A stretch of 64,000 nucleotides of DNA from W1P20-047 sp045118335 (GCA_045118335.1 JBGUXY010000041.1:1-64000); one strand, 5' to 3'. Counted from the stretch's first letter, positions 42,519 through 51,930 are shown. Numbers and translations: made by a program. Notes: generated by a model from the letters alone, not told the origin.

Positions 42519-44723
42519 TTAGCTGCGATTTCGGTTGCGCGGCTTGCGGTGCTCGGATCCCCCGCGGCTGTTCGCTGCCCTGCCGCCACGATCGGCACGT
42601 TCTCCGCGATCGCTTCGCGGTCGCGCCGCGCTTTCGGGCGCATCGGGCTTCTCGAGGCGGTCGAGGCTGATCTTTCCACTGTCAGCCACCTCGATGACCT
42701 GTACCTTCACGGAATCGCCGAGGTTCAAGACATCTTCGACCTTCGCGACGCGTCCATTTGCCATCCTGCTGATGTGCAGCAGGCCGTCTTTGTTGGGCGT
42801 CAAGCGCACGAAAGCGCCGAAGTCCTTGATCCCGACGATTTCGCCATCGTAGACCTCGCCAACCTCGGGCTCTTTCACGATGGCCATGATGGCCGCCTTC
42901 GCAGCTTCACCAGCTGGACCTTCGACGGCGGCGATGTGCACGGTGCCGTCCTCTTCGATTTCGATGGTGGCGCCGGTTTCGTCCTGCAGACCGCGAATGA
43001 CCTTTCCGCCTGTCCCGATGACATCGCGAATCTTGTCAATCGGAATCTTGATGGTCTCGATACGCGGGGCATACTGGGATAGCTCGGCGCGGGGTTCGGG
43101 AATCTCGTCAAGCATGGCGTTGAGGATATGCGCACGCCCTTCCTTTGCCTGTTGCAACGCTCGGCCCAAGATCTCGGTGGAAAGCCCACGGGCCTTGTTG
43201 TCCATCTGCAAGGCGGTAATGCCCTTTGAAGTGCCCGTCACTTTGAAGTCCATGTCGCCGAGGAAGTCCTCGAGACCCTGGATGTCGGAGAGGATGACGA
43301 CGTCATCGCCTTCCTTGATAAGACCCATGGCGATTCCGGAAACGGGTGCCGAGATGGGCACGCCGGCATCCATGAGCGCGAGCGTGGAACCGCAGGTCGA
43401 CGCCATGGAGCTCGAACCGTTCGACTCGAGCACCTCGGATACGACGCGGATGGCGTAGGGGAAGGCGTCCTCGTCGGGCAGCACCGGCATGATGGCTCGT
43501 TCGGCCAGGGCCCCATGGCCCACTTCGCGGCGCTTCGGAGCTCCCATGCGGCCTGTCTCGCCCGTGCAGTACGGCGGGAAATTGTAATGGTGCATGTAGC
43601 GCTTGCCCTCGGCCGGGTCGATGGTGTCGAGTCGCTGGCCTTCGCGAAGGGTGCCAAGGGTGCACACGGATAGCACCTGGGTTTGACCGCGCTGGAAAAG
43701 GCCGCTGCCGTGAACGCGGGGCAGATACCCCGGACGGATGAACAGCGGTCGAATCTCGTTGGCACGGCGGCCGTCGGCACGCTCTCCGGTTGCGATCACC
43801 ATCTGGCGCATGGCACGCTTCTCGAGAGCCTTGCACGCGGCTGCGATATCGCTACCCCAGACGGCGCGCTCGTCTTCGTTGAAGTCGTTCTCTTTTATGG
43901 AAGCCTTGAGCGCCTCCACCTTCGCAATGCGCGATTGCTTGTCTGCATCATGCAATGCGGCAGACATCTCGTCGAAATGACGTTCGACGCGCTCGCCAAT
44001 GCTGGGGTCGGCTTCGTGGAGCTTGTACTCCATGGGCTCGGGGTTCACTCGGGCTATGAAACGCGCCTGCGCCTCGCAGAATGCCGCAATGGCCTCCTGG
44101 CCGAATTCCATGGCCGCGAGCATGTCCTCTTCGGAAATCTCGTTCGCACCCGCCTCGACCATGCTGATGTAGTCGGCTGTGCCGGCGATGGTGAGCTCGA
44201 CGTCGGAAGCCTCCTGCTCCTCGAACGTGGGGTTGACGATCCATTCGCCGGTCTCGACGTTGCGGGCTATGCGCACGCAGGCGGCAGGGCCATCGAACGG
44301 CGCGCCAGCCGCAAGCAGGGCTGCTGAAGCGCCACCCACGCAGATGCAATCGGGTGGGTTGGTTCCATCGCACACGAACGTGGTGGCAACCACGTGCACT
44401 TCCTGCTTGAACCCATCGGGAAAGCCGGGGCGGATGGGACGGTCGATCATGCGGGCGATGAGCGTGCCCTTTTCGCTGGGGCGCGCCTCGCGCTTCAGGT
44501 AACCGCCAGGTATGCGGCCCACCGCATACATCTTCTCGATAAAGTCCACGGTGAGCGGGAAGAAGTCGTAGTCCTTCTCCTCCTTGCTCACGACCGCGGT
44601 CACGAGCACGGTCGTATCGCCCTGGGTCACCAGCACGGCGCCTGATGCCTGTTTGGCGAGCTCACCTGTCTCGAGTCGGTACGTCTTCCCGTAAAGCTCG
44701 AACTCTTCTACGATTTTCTCCAT
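42519..44723 (-). CDS. pnp: Polyribonucleotide nucleotidyltransferase (PNPase)
   Basis: Phosphorolytic 3'-5' exoribonuclease. About 734 aa: two RNase PH domains, a KH domain (IPIDKIRDVIGTGGKVI, about 560-620) and an S1 domain (YDGEIVGIKDFGAFVRL). The last 45 residues are an Arg/Gly/Asp-rich tail. ATG 44723 (MEKIVEEFELYG) matches the family start, though its ribosome site is weak; GTG 44801 would add 26 unlikely residues. It is downstream of rpsO, the classical pairing. Confidence 0.97.
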   Translation of the reverse strand: MEKIVEEFELYGKTYRLETGELAKQASGAVLVTQGDTTVLVTAVVSKEEKDYDFFPLTVDFIEKMYAVGRIPGGYLKREARPSEKGTLIARMIDRPIRPGFPDGFKQEVHVVATTFVCDGTNPPDCICVGGASAALLAAGAPFDGPAACVRIARNVETGEWIVNPTFEEQEASDVELTIAGTADYISMVEAGANEISEEDMLAAMEFGQEAIAAFCEAQARFIARVNPEPMEYKLHEADPSIGERVERHFDEMSAALHDADKQSRIAKVEALKASIKENDFNEDERAVWGSDIAAACKALEKRAMRQMVIATGERADGRRANEIRPLFIRPGYLPRVHGSGLFQRGQTQVLSVCTLGTLREGQRLDTIDPAEGKRYMHHYNFPPYCTGETGRMGAPKRREVGHGALAERAIMPVLPDEDAFPYAIRVVSEVLESNGSSSMASTCGSTLALMDAGVPISAPVSGIAMGLIKEGDDVVILSDIQGLEDFLGDMDFKVTGTSKGITALQMDNKARGLSTEILGRALQQAKEGRAHILNAMLDEIPEPRAELSQYAPRIETIKIPIDKIRDVIGTGGKVIRGLQDETGATIEIEEDGTVHIAAVEGPAGEAAKAAIMAIVKEPEVGEVYDGEIVGIKDFGAFVRLTPNKDGLLHISRMANGRVAKVEDVLNLGDSVKVQVIEVADSGKISLDRLEKPDAPESAARPRSDRGERADRGGRAANSRGGSEHRKPRNRNRS

Positions 44724-44871
44724 GTGTTTCGTCGTCTTTCTCTTACCTCCATGCCCTATTGCACGGAGCTTCTTCGGTTGGCAGCGTTCCATATCTGCCA
44801 CCGCGAGCAGCTGCGCACCTGCGACAGCCGACCGCGACGCCGCCCATGCACGTTTATTGCGGCGCCTATTG

Positions 44872-44895
44872 ATAAGCCCGCCGAAGCGGGCTTGG
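44872..44895 (-). terminator. Hairpin terminator after rpsO
   Basis: AAGCCCGC (44874-44881) and GCGGGCTT (44886-44893) enclose a 4-nt loop that reads TTCG on the minus strand, a stable tetraloop. A short T-rich tail follows. It may also be an entry site for RNase processing before pnp. Confidence 0.65.
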
Positions 44896-44909
44896 TTGCT
44901 GGGTGACGT

Positions 44910-45197
44910 TTAGATGTTGTCGCGGATTCCCAGGCGCTTGATGAGAACGCGGTACTCCTCGATGTCGCGGTTCTTGATGTACTTCAACAGACCGCGGCGC
45001 TTGCCGATGAGCATCATGAGGCCACGACGGGTGTGGTTGTCCTTCTTGTGCACCTTCAGGTGCTCGGTAAGGTTGCGAATGCGCTCGGTGAGGATGGCAA
45101 CCTGCACCTCGGCACTGCCCGAATCGTTTTCGTTCTTGCCGTATTCTTTGATGAGCTCGGCTACGCGCTCCTTGGAAATGCTGTCCCTGTTGGCCAT
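44910..45197 (-). CDS. rpsO: 30S ribosomal protein S15
   Basis: Primary binder of the central domain of 16S rRNA. 95 aa, full length, with the conserved QVAILTERIRNLTEHLKVHK and HTRRGLMMLIGKRRGLLKY. ATG 45197 (MANRDSISKER) has AGGTGG about 6 nt upstream. The leader upstream has two small hairpins and may be an autoregulatory S15 site. Confidence 0.98.
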   Translation of the reverse strand: MANRDSISKERVAELIKEYGKNENDSGSAEVQVAILTERIRNLTEHLKVHKKDNHTRRGLMMLIGKRRGLLKYIKNRDIEEYRVLIKRLGIRDNI

Positions 45198-45206
45198 GAT
45201 TTCCAC

Positions 45207-45345
45207 CTTTCTGTTCTGCCCCTTGGGGCTCTTTCACGTTCCCTCCCAGCTGAGCGAGCATGAAAGTGGGCCATGAACGCCAAGCTAGAAGCATGCTGCC
45301 AAAACACAGCCTGTCAATTATAGGAATTGCGACGCATCGTCGCCA
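45207..45345 (-). promoter_or_regulatory. rpsO promoter and structured leader (rest of gap to 45529 shows nothing clear)
   Basis: On the minus strand there is a perfect TATAAT (45322-45317) with a weak -35, directly followed by a perfect TTGACA (45317-45312) with a weak -10; which one is used is unclear. The leader has GCCCC-AA-GGGGC next to the ribosome site and CTTTCA/TGAAAG arms further up, as expected for a ribosomal-protein autoregulatory leader. The remaining bases up to degV (45530) show no gene. Confidence 0.4.
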
Positions 45346-45529
45346 GAAGCAAGTTCAAGCCATACCATTTGCACACAACCCACGATTCCCTTTCCTAAGA
45401 TCGGCCGCACGCATGTTCTGTATTTTCATCAGCTGAGAATCTGTAAATGTTGCGTTTACGAGTTATCCGCGCAAGATATTCCCCAAATGAGCTAACATTA
45501 TGGCGCATCTATTACAGACTGGAGGATTC

Positions 45530-46411
45530 ATGAGCTTTGCCATCGTCACCGATTCAAGCTGCAATTTGCCAGAAGACATCATCGAGGCGCACGACCTGCA
45601 CATCTTGCCCCTCACGTTTATGGTCGAAGGCGTTGAGTATGTGAGCTACCTAAAAGGCGAGCACACCGATCTTCAGCAGTTCTACCACATGATGCGCGAT
45701 GGCAAGGTGGTAAGCACGTCACTACCCCACGTCAACTCCACCATCACGCTGATCGAATCCCTCCTCCAGGCAGGCCAGGATTTGCTCTACCTGGGCTTTT
45801 CCAGCGCTCTTTCCGGTACATACGAATCGGTTTCCGAAGTCATTTCCGAGCTTTCCAAACGGTATCCACAACGCAAGGCCATAAGCGTCGAGACGCTGGC
45901 TGCCTCGGGCGGAGAAGGCTTGCTCGTCCTCTACGCTTCGGAACTGCGCGCTGCAGGCAAGGGCATCGAGGAAACTGCTCGCTGGGTCGAGGAGCATCGC
46001 CTGCATCTGGCACACTGGTTCACCGTCGATGACTTGATGTTCCTCTACCGAGGTGGCCGCGTCTCGCGGACGAGCGCCACGGCAGGGACCATCCTTTCAA
46101 TCAAGCCCGTCATGCACGTCGACGACCAGGGCAGGCTCATCCCCGTTTCCAAGACGCGGGGACGCAAGCGCAGCGTGAAGGCTCTGTTCGAGCACATGAA
46201 AGGCACCTTCGACCCCCAATACGGCAAGCAACACGTGATGATTACGCATGGCGACTGCATCGAAGACGCCGAGTATCTTCAATCTCTTGTTGAAGAAGAG
46301 TTCTCGGATAAGATCACCGACGTGATAATCAACTACGTCGACCCCGTCATCGGCGCCCATTCCGGACCCGGCACCCTAGCCCTCTTCTTCCTAGCCTCCT
46401 CCCGCGACTAG
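45530..46411 (+). CDS. DegV-family fatty-acid-binding protein
   Basis: 293 aa with the EDD fold. Seen: IVTDSSCNLPEDI at the N-terminus, the VSTSLPHVN segment, GFSSALSGTYES and GGRVSRTSA. These proteins (FakB type) hold fatty acids for phosphorylation by FakA; no fakA is in the window. ATG 45530 has GGAGG upstream. Its stop shares the palindrome CTAG with the recO stop on the other strand, a 4-bp convergent overlap. Confidence 0.93.
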   Translation: MSFAIVTDSSCNLPEDIIEAHDLHILPLTFMVEGVEYVSYLKGEHTDLQQFYHMMRDGKVVSTSLPHVNSTITLIESLLQAGQDLLYLGFSSALSGTYESVSEVISELSKRYPQRKAISVETLAASGGEGLLVLYASELRAAGKGIEETARWVEEHRLHLAHWFTVDDLMFLYRGGRVSRTSATAGTILSIKPVMHVDDQGRLIPVSKTRGRKRSVKALFEHMKGTFDPQYGKQHVMITHGDCIEDAEYLQSLVEEEFSDKITDVIINYVDPVIGAHSGPGTLALFFLASSRD

Positions 46412-47169
46412 CTTCCCAACAACGCATTCAAGGATTTCAAATTCACCCCAAGATTTTGCCTGAGCCAGCTATTGCATAGTTGCAACACGGGATAAGATAC
46501 ATCCACCCCAATTCTCATGGCCTTGATATCATCGAAAGTAGTCATAAGAAGCGCATAGGCCCAAGACACCGTGGAGGATTCCATCTTCACCGTGTCGCAA
46601 GAGCATGCGCATTCATTGCAGACGTATCCCCCGTCAGGGTAAGAGAACCTACACCACGCATCCTCATCTTGCGCATTTCTTTCTTCCCCACAAATGATGC
46701 ATTGCGACAAGCTGGGCCTAAACCCCAGCAGAGCGAAGAGCTTGAGGAGATATGCCGCCGTGATGCTGGGTGCATGCTCCGCTTCGCACGAATCCATCAC
46801 TTCGAGCGCTTTTTGCGTCATGTCAAACAATCGAGGCACCTCGAGGTCTTCGTGACATGTCTTCGCGATTGCCTGAACGATTGGGTAGGATGCCGAGCTG
46901 AGGTCGTAGTCGCTGCGGAGATTTAGATTCGATGACACCGTGCGCGCCTCGCTGAACACATGCAGGTTCTTTCCCTCTGCAACTAGGCAATCGCACACCG
47001 AAAACAGGTCGAGGCGTGCGGCGAAGGGATTAGTGGGCTTGCGCGCGCCTTTCGCGACTGCGCGCAGCAACGAACCGTCTTCTTTCAGCGCGGTTATGAT
47101 CAGATCGGATTCGCCCAATGCCGTCTTCCCCACGGTGAGAATGCGGCAATGATACGTGCGCCGGGCCAT
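46408..47169 (-). CDS. recO: DNA repair protein RecO
   Basis: Loads RecA on SSB-coated DNA with RecR. 253 aa: N-terminal OB fold (residues 1-85), helical middle and a four-Cys zinc finger (CIICGEE, then C in AWCRF... and CNEC). It overlaps the end of era by one base, completing the era-recO pair. Confidence 0.95.
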   Translation of the reverse strand: MARRTYHCRILTVGKTALGESDLIITALKEDGSLLRAVAKGARKPTNPFAARLDLFSVCDCLVAEGKNLHVFSEARTVSSNLNLRSDYDLSSASYPIVQAIAKTCHEDLEVPRLFDMTQKALEVMDSCEAEHAPSITAAYLLKLFALLGFRPSLSQCIICGEERNAQDEDAWCRFSYPDGGYVCNECACSCDTVKMESSTVSWAYALLMTTFDDIKAMRIGVDVSYPVLQLCNSWLRQNLGVNLKSLNALLGS

Positions 47170-48101
47170 CAGATGCCTTCGCCGTACCCGAACCTACGTA
47201 TCTGGTTCAAATCGCGACGCCAGTTCTTCCTCACCTTTACATGGAGGTCAAGATACACCCTGCAACCCAGAAACTGCTCCAGGTCCCCACGCGCTTCGGT
47301 TCCGACCCTCTTGAGCGCACGACCACCCTTGCCGATGATGATGCCCTTCTGACTGTCGTGCTCGACGAAAATGGTGGCATAGATCCGCATCAGGTCTGAT
47401 TTGCGCACGTATTCCATCTCCTCGACGATCACCCCCACGGCATGGGGAACTTCGTCGAAGAACGAGCGCAGGATCTTCTCGCGGATGAACTCGGCAACGA
47501 TAACCTCTTCGGGCTGATCGGTATCCATGTCAGGCGGAAACCACATCGGCCCTTCGGGGAGCATATCGGCTACCGCCTGCACGAACCCCCCGACGTTTTC
47601 CCCCGTAAGAGCGCTGAGCGCGACCGCGGCATCCCACTTGCCAACAGCGAACGCGGCTTCGCGCTGTGCTTCCACAGTTTCGTCGCAGACCAAGTCGGTC
47701 TTGGTCAGGACCAGTATCTTCTTGGCTCGGGCATTTTGCACATGGCGCACCACCCACTCGTCTCCCCTGCCGAACGGCTTGCTGCAATCGAGGAGGAAGG
47801 CAGCGACGTCGATTCCCTCGAGCCCCTTGATGGCAGATTCGTTCAACTCTTCGCCCAAAGCGTCATGAGGCTTGTGCAGGCCAGGCGTGTCGACCATGAC
47901 GAGCTGGAAATCGTCGCAGGTTACCACGGCGTTGAAACGATGCCTTGTGGTCTGCGCCGTGTCGCTGGTGATGGCGATCTTGTGTCCGACGATGGCATTG
48001 ACCAGCGTGGACTTTCCCGCGTTCGGGCGGCCTATCATGGCCACGAAACCCGACCTGAACTCCGGCTTGGTGAAACCGAGCTTGATTTCATCTTGAGTCA
48101 T
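47169..48101 (-). CDS. era: GTPase Era
   Basis: Essential GTPase for 30S assembly that binds the 3' end of 16S rRNA. 310 aa: G1 GRPNAGKSTL, G3 DTPGLHKP, G4 TKTDLV and a C-terminal KH domain with KGIIIGKGGRALKRVG. It starts 3 nt after dgkA and is coupled with recO. Confidence 0.98.
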   Translation of the reverse strand: MTQDEIKLGFTKPEFRSGFVAMIGRPNAGKSTLVNAIVGHKIAITSDTAQTTRHRFNAVVTCDDFQLVMVDTPGLHKPHDALGEELNESAIKGLEGIDVAAFLLDCSKPFGRGDEWVVRHVQNARAKKILVLTKTDLVCDETVEAQREAAFAVGKWDAAVALSALTGENVGGFVQAVADMLPEGPMWFPPDMDTDQPEEVIVAEFIREKILRSFFDEVPHAVGVIVEEMEYVRKSDLMRIYATIFVEHDSQKGIIIGKGGRALKRVGTEARGDLEQFLGCRVYLDLHVKVRKNWRRDLNQIRRFGYGEGI

Positions 48102-48104
48102 AAT

Positions 48105-48503
48105 CTATCCTATCAACCCCAAGACACCTAAGATCCGCGGTGCGAACACGGCCATTCCCACAGCAAGCGATCCGATGGAAAAGCACAGAACCGCACCGGC
48201 GGCTGCGTCCTTCGCCTTCTTGGCCAGGTCGTGGTAATCGGGAGAAACCAGGTCTACCACCGCCTCCAGTGCCGTGTTCATGCATTCGCCGCCGAGCACC
48301 AACCCTATGCAGGCGAACACCACGATCCATTCCACGGCCTCGATTCGAAAAGCCAGGCCTAATACTATAGCGGCCACCGCGAAGCAGAGCTGGATTCGAA
48401 AGTTTCGTCCATGCGCCGAATCGCAGATGCCGGCGAATGCGCATGCGAACGATTCTGCGAGACGCGTGCCTTCTGGCTTGTCCGGTATCATCGGTTGCGC
48501 CAT
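48105..48503 (-). CDS. dgkA: Diacylglycerol kinase / undecaprenol kinase
   Basis: Small membrane kinase, about 132 aa with three hydrophobic helices and the family signature GGECMNTALEAVVDLVSPDYHDL, then AKDAAAGAVL. In Gram-positive bacteria this family usually phosphorylates undecaprenol for cell-wall synthesis. ATG 48503 overlaps the ybeY end by 16 nt; ATG 48491 is a second option. The order ybeY-dgkA-era is typical. Confidence 0.93.
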   Translation of the reverse strand: MAQPMIPDKPEGTRLAESFACAFAGICDSAHGRNFRIQLCFAVAAIVLGLAFRIEAVEWIVVFACIGLVLGGECMNTALEAVVDLVSPDYHDLAKKAKDAAAGAVLCFSIGSLAVGMAVFAPRILGVLGLIG

Positions 48504-48958
48504 GCTTCCAGGATGCGCTGCTCTAGGGCTTCCATGACCACCGCCTCTTCCTCGACGATGTGGTCGTAGCCGCACAGGTGCAGCAGGCCATGGGTGAGCA
48601 GCAGCTCAATTTCCCCTTGCAGCGTCGTGCCGAACTCTTGCGTCTGGCGTTTGGCGACGTCGACCGCGATGACCACGTCACCCAGCTCGTAGGGCATGTC
48701 GCAATCGCCCATCATGCCATCGAATGCACCGAAACCATCGTCTACGCCATCGCATTCGAAGCTCAACACGTCGGTGGGACCCGTACGCCCCCGATACGTC
48801 TCGTTGAGATAGGCGATTTCGTCGTCGTCGACGAAGCTCACCGAAACCTCGGTGGATTCGGGCTTGCCCTCCCACCTGATCACGAATTCGGCGAGCTCGG
48901 CGATAGGGAGCGCTTCCACATCCTCGATGCCGTAGTCGTAGTTGATGACGATGTCCAA
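48488..48958 (-). CDS. ybeY: Endoribonuclease YbeY
   Basis: Zinc metalloprotein needed for 16S rRNA 3' maturation and ribosome quality control. 156 aa with the zinc motif HGLLHLCGYDH and the RGRTGPTDVLSF segment. It lies 10 bp after phoH; the two are almost always adjacent. Confidence 0.97.
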   Translation of the reverse strand: MDIVINYDYGIEDVEALPIAELAEFVIRWEGKPESTEVSVSFVDDDEIAYLNETYRGRTGPTDVLSFECDGVDDGFGAFDGMMGDCDMPYELGDVVIAVDVAKRQTQEFGTTLQGEIELLLTHGLLHLCGYDHIVEEEAVVMEALEQRILEAWRNR

Positions 48959-48968
48959 AACCGCCTCC

Positions 48969-49919
48969 TCAGCAATGAGCCCGGTCGTAAGCGGCCACTA
49001 TGGCGGCCACGAGCGAATGGCGTACCACGTCGGTGCCCGTGAAATCGCAGAACTCGATGTCGTGCATGCCCTCGAGGATGCCACGCACCTGCTTCAGACC
49101 CGAAACGCCCTTGGGTAGGTCGAGCTGTGTTACGTCTCCCGTGACGACCATCTTCGAGCCGAATCCCAAGCGGGTGAGGAACATCTTCATCTGCTCGGGT
49201 GTGGTGTTTTGCGCCTCGTCGAGAATGATGAAGCTGTCGTTGAGCGTGCGACCGCGCATGAACGCGAGCGGGGCTATCTCGATGATGCCATCGTCGAGCA
49301 GGTGCCTGGCCCGCTCCATGTCGGTCATGTCGAACAGCGCGTCGTAGAGCGGTCGGATGTACGGGTCGATCTTCTCGCCCAGGGTACCCGGCAAAAACCC
49401 CAGGCTTTCGCCTGCCTCGACGACGGGCCGCGTCAGAATCAGACGGCCAACTTCCTTGCGCTTAAGCGCTGCCACTGCCATGGCCATGGCCAAGTAGGTC
49501 TTGCCCGTGCCAGCAGGGCCGATTCCGAAGGTGATGGTGTTTCGCCTGATGGAATCTATGTAGCGCTTCTGACCTGCCGTCTTTGGCCTTATGGCGCGAC
49601 CCCTATACGTCAAGATGATGTCTTCGCGCAGCGTCGAGGGCGTAAACTCCCCGGTGTGCAGCAGGTCGATGGCATGGCGGACATAGGCGACATCGGGCGC
49701 CGTGCCCGATTCCGCCAGCTTGACGAGGTCGCTGAACAGCGCGGTGAGAGACTGAACTTCGGTGGGGTCGCCAGATAGCGATACTTGGTTGCCCCGCACG
49801 GTTATGCGCGCGGTGAAGGAATCCTCCACGATGCGCAAGAGCTCGTCTTGGGTGCCTACCAAAGTCGCCATATGGACGGTGTCGGGCACCGTGAGCGTTA
49901 TGTTCGTTTCACTTGTCAT
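48969..49919 (-). CDS. phoH: PhoH-like ATPase
   Basis: 316-aa P-loop ATPase of the PhoH family, thought to act on RNA with YbeY. Walker A GPAGTGKTYLA, Walker B FIILDEAQNTTPEQMK and GDVTQLDLP are present. The first 110 residues form a small N-terminal domain. It overlaps the mtaB stop by 4 nt (ATGA). Confidence 0.95.
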   Translation of the reverse strand: MTSETNITLTVPDTVHMATLVGTQDELLRIVEDSFTARITVRGNQVSLSGDPTEVQSLTALFSDLVKLAESGTAPDVAYVRHAIDLLHTGEFTPSTLREDIILTYRGRAIRPKTAGQKRYIDSIRRNTITFGIGPAGTGKTYLAMAMAVAALKRKEVGRLILTRPVVEAGESLGFLPGTLGEKIDPYIRPLYDALFDMTDMERARHLLDDGIIEIAPLAFMRGRTLNDSFIILDEAQNTTPEQMKMFLTRLGFGSKMVVTGDVTQLDLPKGVSGLKQVRGILEGMHDIEFCDFTGTDVVRHSLVAAIVAAYDRAHC

Positions 49920-51142
49920 ACCGAAAAGATACCATCATCGTCCAGGCTTGTTAAGGTTCTCAGAACCAGATCGCCACGACTCACGTCGCTTCCCACCCGC
50001 ACGGTGAAGTACGATTCGCTCGTTGCAATGCCCTCTTGTTCCACCACCAGCAGCTCTTCGGTGCCCAGGCGCATACGCTGCTCTTCCCTGCGCACCTCCT
50101 CGGCGACCATGCGCAACTCGGCCGACCTCCTTGCGGCCACGTCAGCGGGAACCTGATCGCTGCGGGCGGCTGCAGGCGTGCCCAGTCGGCGGGAATACCG
50201 GAATGCATGCACCTTCGAAAAACGGCATCGGCGCACCATGGCAAGCGTTTCCTGAAAATCCCCTTCCGTTTCGCCTGGGAATCCCACGATGATGTCGGTG
50301 GACAGGGAAAGGCCAGGCATCGCGCGGTACAGACGCTCGACCAGCTGGGCGTATTGCTCGGCCGTGTAATGGCGCGCCATATCGGCCAAGACCTTCGAGC
50401 TGCCCGACTGCAGCGGCAGGTGCAGGTGACGGCAGATGGCTCCCCGTGAATTGGCCATCGCTTCGATCAGCCCTTCGGTAATACTCGGGGGCTCGATGCT
50501 TGAAATGCGCACGCGCGCACCTGGTATGGCCTTAACGAGCATCGTGACGAGCCCGGCCAAGTCGGTTTCCCCGTCGTGATAGCTGCCCAGGTCGATTCCA
50601 GTGAGCACGATCTCCCTCGCGCCCGCATCATAGAGCGCTACGGCTTCTTCTAGGCACTCTGCTGCTGGCCGCGACGTCGACTTCCCACGTGCGACGTGCA
50701 CGATGCAGAAGCTGCAGGCATTATCGCAGCCATCTTGAACCTTGATGCCCACGCGCGTGGGGAATTCCGTTCCGAATCGCAAGGTCTGCGCCCCTCTAAC
50801 CTGCCCATGCATAGCTGCGTCGTCAAGAGCCAACACCGCATCGGCAACAGCAGCTTTCCCCACCACTCGCACGCGCGGGTCCATGGAGGTAAATGCATCC
50901 GGATCGATCGCCGCAGCGCATCCGGTCACCACGATGGTTGCCTGGGGGTTTTCGCGCAAAGCCCGATGGACGGCCTTCCTGGTCTTCTTTTCGGCTTCTC
51001 CTGTGACGGTGCAGGTATTCACCACCACGACATCAAGGCGACATGTGTCGGCAACCATACCAGCCTGCAGCAACGCGGCGGCGATGGCGTCTGACTCCAC
51101 ACGGTTCACCCGGCAGCCAAGGTTCACCACGGAAAACCTCAC
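49916..51142 (-). CDS. mtaB: tRNA-t6A37 methylthiotransferase
   Basis: Converts t6A37 to ms2t6A37 in ANN-decoding tRNAs. 408 aa radical-SAM methylthiotransferase: cluster cysteines in LGCRVNRVES, NTCTVTGEAE and GCAA, radical-SAM triad CDNACSFC followed by IVHVARGKSTSR, which is MtaB-like rather than MiaB or RimO. It starts with GTG 51142, overlapping the rsmE stop by 4 nt, with AGGTGG upstream; the long open frame further upstream is antisense-like and rejected. Confidence 0.94.
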   Translation of the reverse strand: MRFSVVNLGCRVNRVESDAIAAALLQAGMVADTCRLDVVVVNTCTVTGEAEKKTRKAVHRALRENPQATIVVTGCAAAIDPDAFTSMDPRVRVVGKAAVADAVLALDDAAMHGQVRGAQTLRFGTEFPTRVGIKVQDGCDNACSFCIVHVARGKSTSRPAAECLEEAVALYDAGAREIVLTGIDLGSYHDGETDLAGLVTMLVKAIPGARVRISSIEPPSITEGLIEAMANSRGAICRHLHLPLQSGSSKVLADMARHYTAEQYAQLVERLYRAMPGLSLSTDIIVGFPGETEGDFQETLAMVRRCRFSKVHAFRYSRRLGTPAAARSDQVPADVAARRSAELRMVAEEVRREEQRMRLGTEELLVVEQEGIATSESYFTVRVGSDVSRGDLVLRTLTSLDDDGIFSV

Positions 51143-51918
51143 TGCAGACCACCTAGCTCGTAAATCGCCAATGCAGGTGCAACAATGCCCGCGGTTTCCG
51201 TGCGCAGTATCTGCGAGCCAAGAGTCACAGAATAGCTGTGGCGATTCGCCTCGCACAGCGTTTTCACCTCCTGCTCGGTGAACCCCCCTTCGGGCCCTAT
51301 GCAGATGGCAACACGCGCGTCCAAAGCCGGCGTGAACGTCTTGGCCAGAGCGTCCCCTATGGCCTCCTTCATGGAAACCTGCCGTTCTTCTTCCCAGCAC
51401 ACGAGCACGCACGTGGCACCACCGAGCATGCCGGCAGCCTCGTTGGGCTTTATGGGCAACGACACCTCGGGGATGCTAGGCTGCCCCGATTGCATGGCCG
51501 CGCTCTTCGCGACGCTATTCCATCGGTTCACCCGCGCCTCGGCCTTTTTCCTATCGAGCCGTACGACGCTCCGCTCGCAGGCAAGCGGCACGAACGCACT
51601 TACGCCCAACTCGGTGGCATGGCGGATGACCTGCTCCATCTTGTCGCCCTTGCACAAACCCTGGAACAGCACCACGAACGGTCGATCGATCCGCGAATCG
51701 TCATGGCTCGATATCCGCACGTGCATCACGTCTTCAAAGGCAACGATCTCGCACTCGAAGTAGTCCTGGGAACCGTCGATCACGGCGATGTGCTCGCCCG
51801 GCTTCAGGCGCAGCACGCGTGCATGCTTAACATCTTCGTCGTCGAGCCGCAGGCCGAACACCTCTTCGGTCTGCGCGGCGAGCACCTGGTTGCGCAGGAA
51901 GAATCTTGGCAGGCTCAT
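51139..51918 (-). CDS. rsmE: 16S rRNA (uracil1498-N3)-methyltransferase
   Basis: 259-aa SPOUT methyltransferase. Seen: the N-terminal PUA-like domain (about 1-75), CERSVVRLD, and the knotted SAM site IGPEGGFTEQEV and LGSQILRTETA. It follows dnaJ by 12 bp, and dnaJ-rsmE-mtaB-phoH-ybeY run together. Confidence 0.95.
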   Translation of the reverse strand: MSLPRFFLRNQVLAAQTEEVFGLRLDDEDVKHARVLRLKPGEHIAVIDGSQDYFECEIVAFEDVMHVRISSHDDSRIDRPFVVLFQGLCKGDKMEQVIRHATELGVSAFVPLACERSVVRLDRKKAEARVNRWNSVAKSAAMQSGQPSIPEVSLPIKPNEAAGMLGGATCVLVCWEEERQVSMKEAIGDALAKTFTPALDARVAICIGPEGGFTEQEVKTLCEANRHSYSVTLGSQILRTETAGIVAPALAIYELGGLQ

Positions 51919-51930
51919 GGCGTCGTCTTG

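Noticed and set aside
46408..46411. Convergent overlap of degV and recO stops in CTAG
   Set aside because: A tidy 4-bp overlap, but such shared CTAG stops occur by chance between convergent genes; no further signal supports a special role.
49916..51412. Extended start of mtaB at 51412
   Set aside because: The extra 90 residues are antisense-like Arg/His/Gly-rich sequence overlapping rsmE; GTG 51142 has a ribosome site and begins at the MtaB cluster motif.
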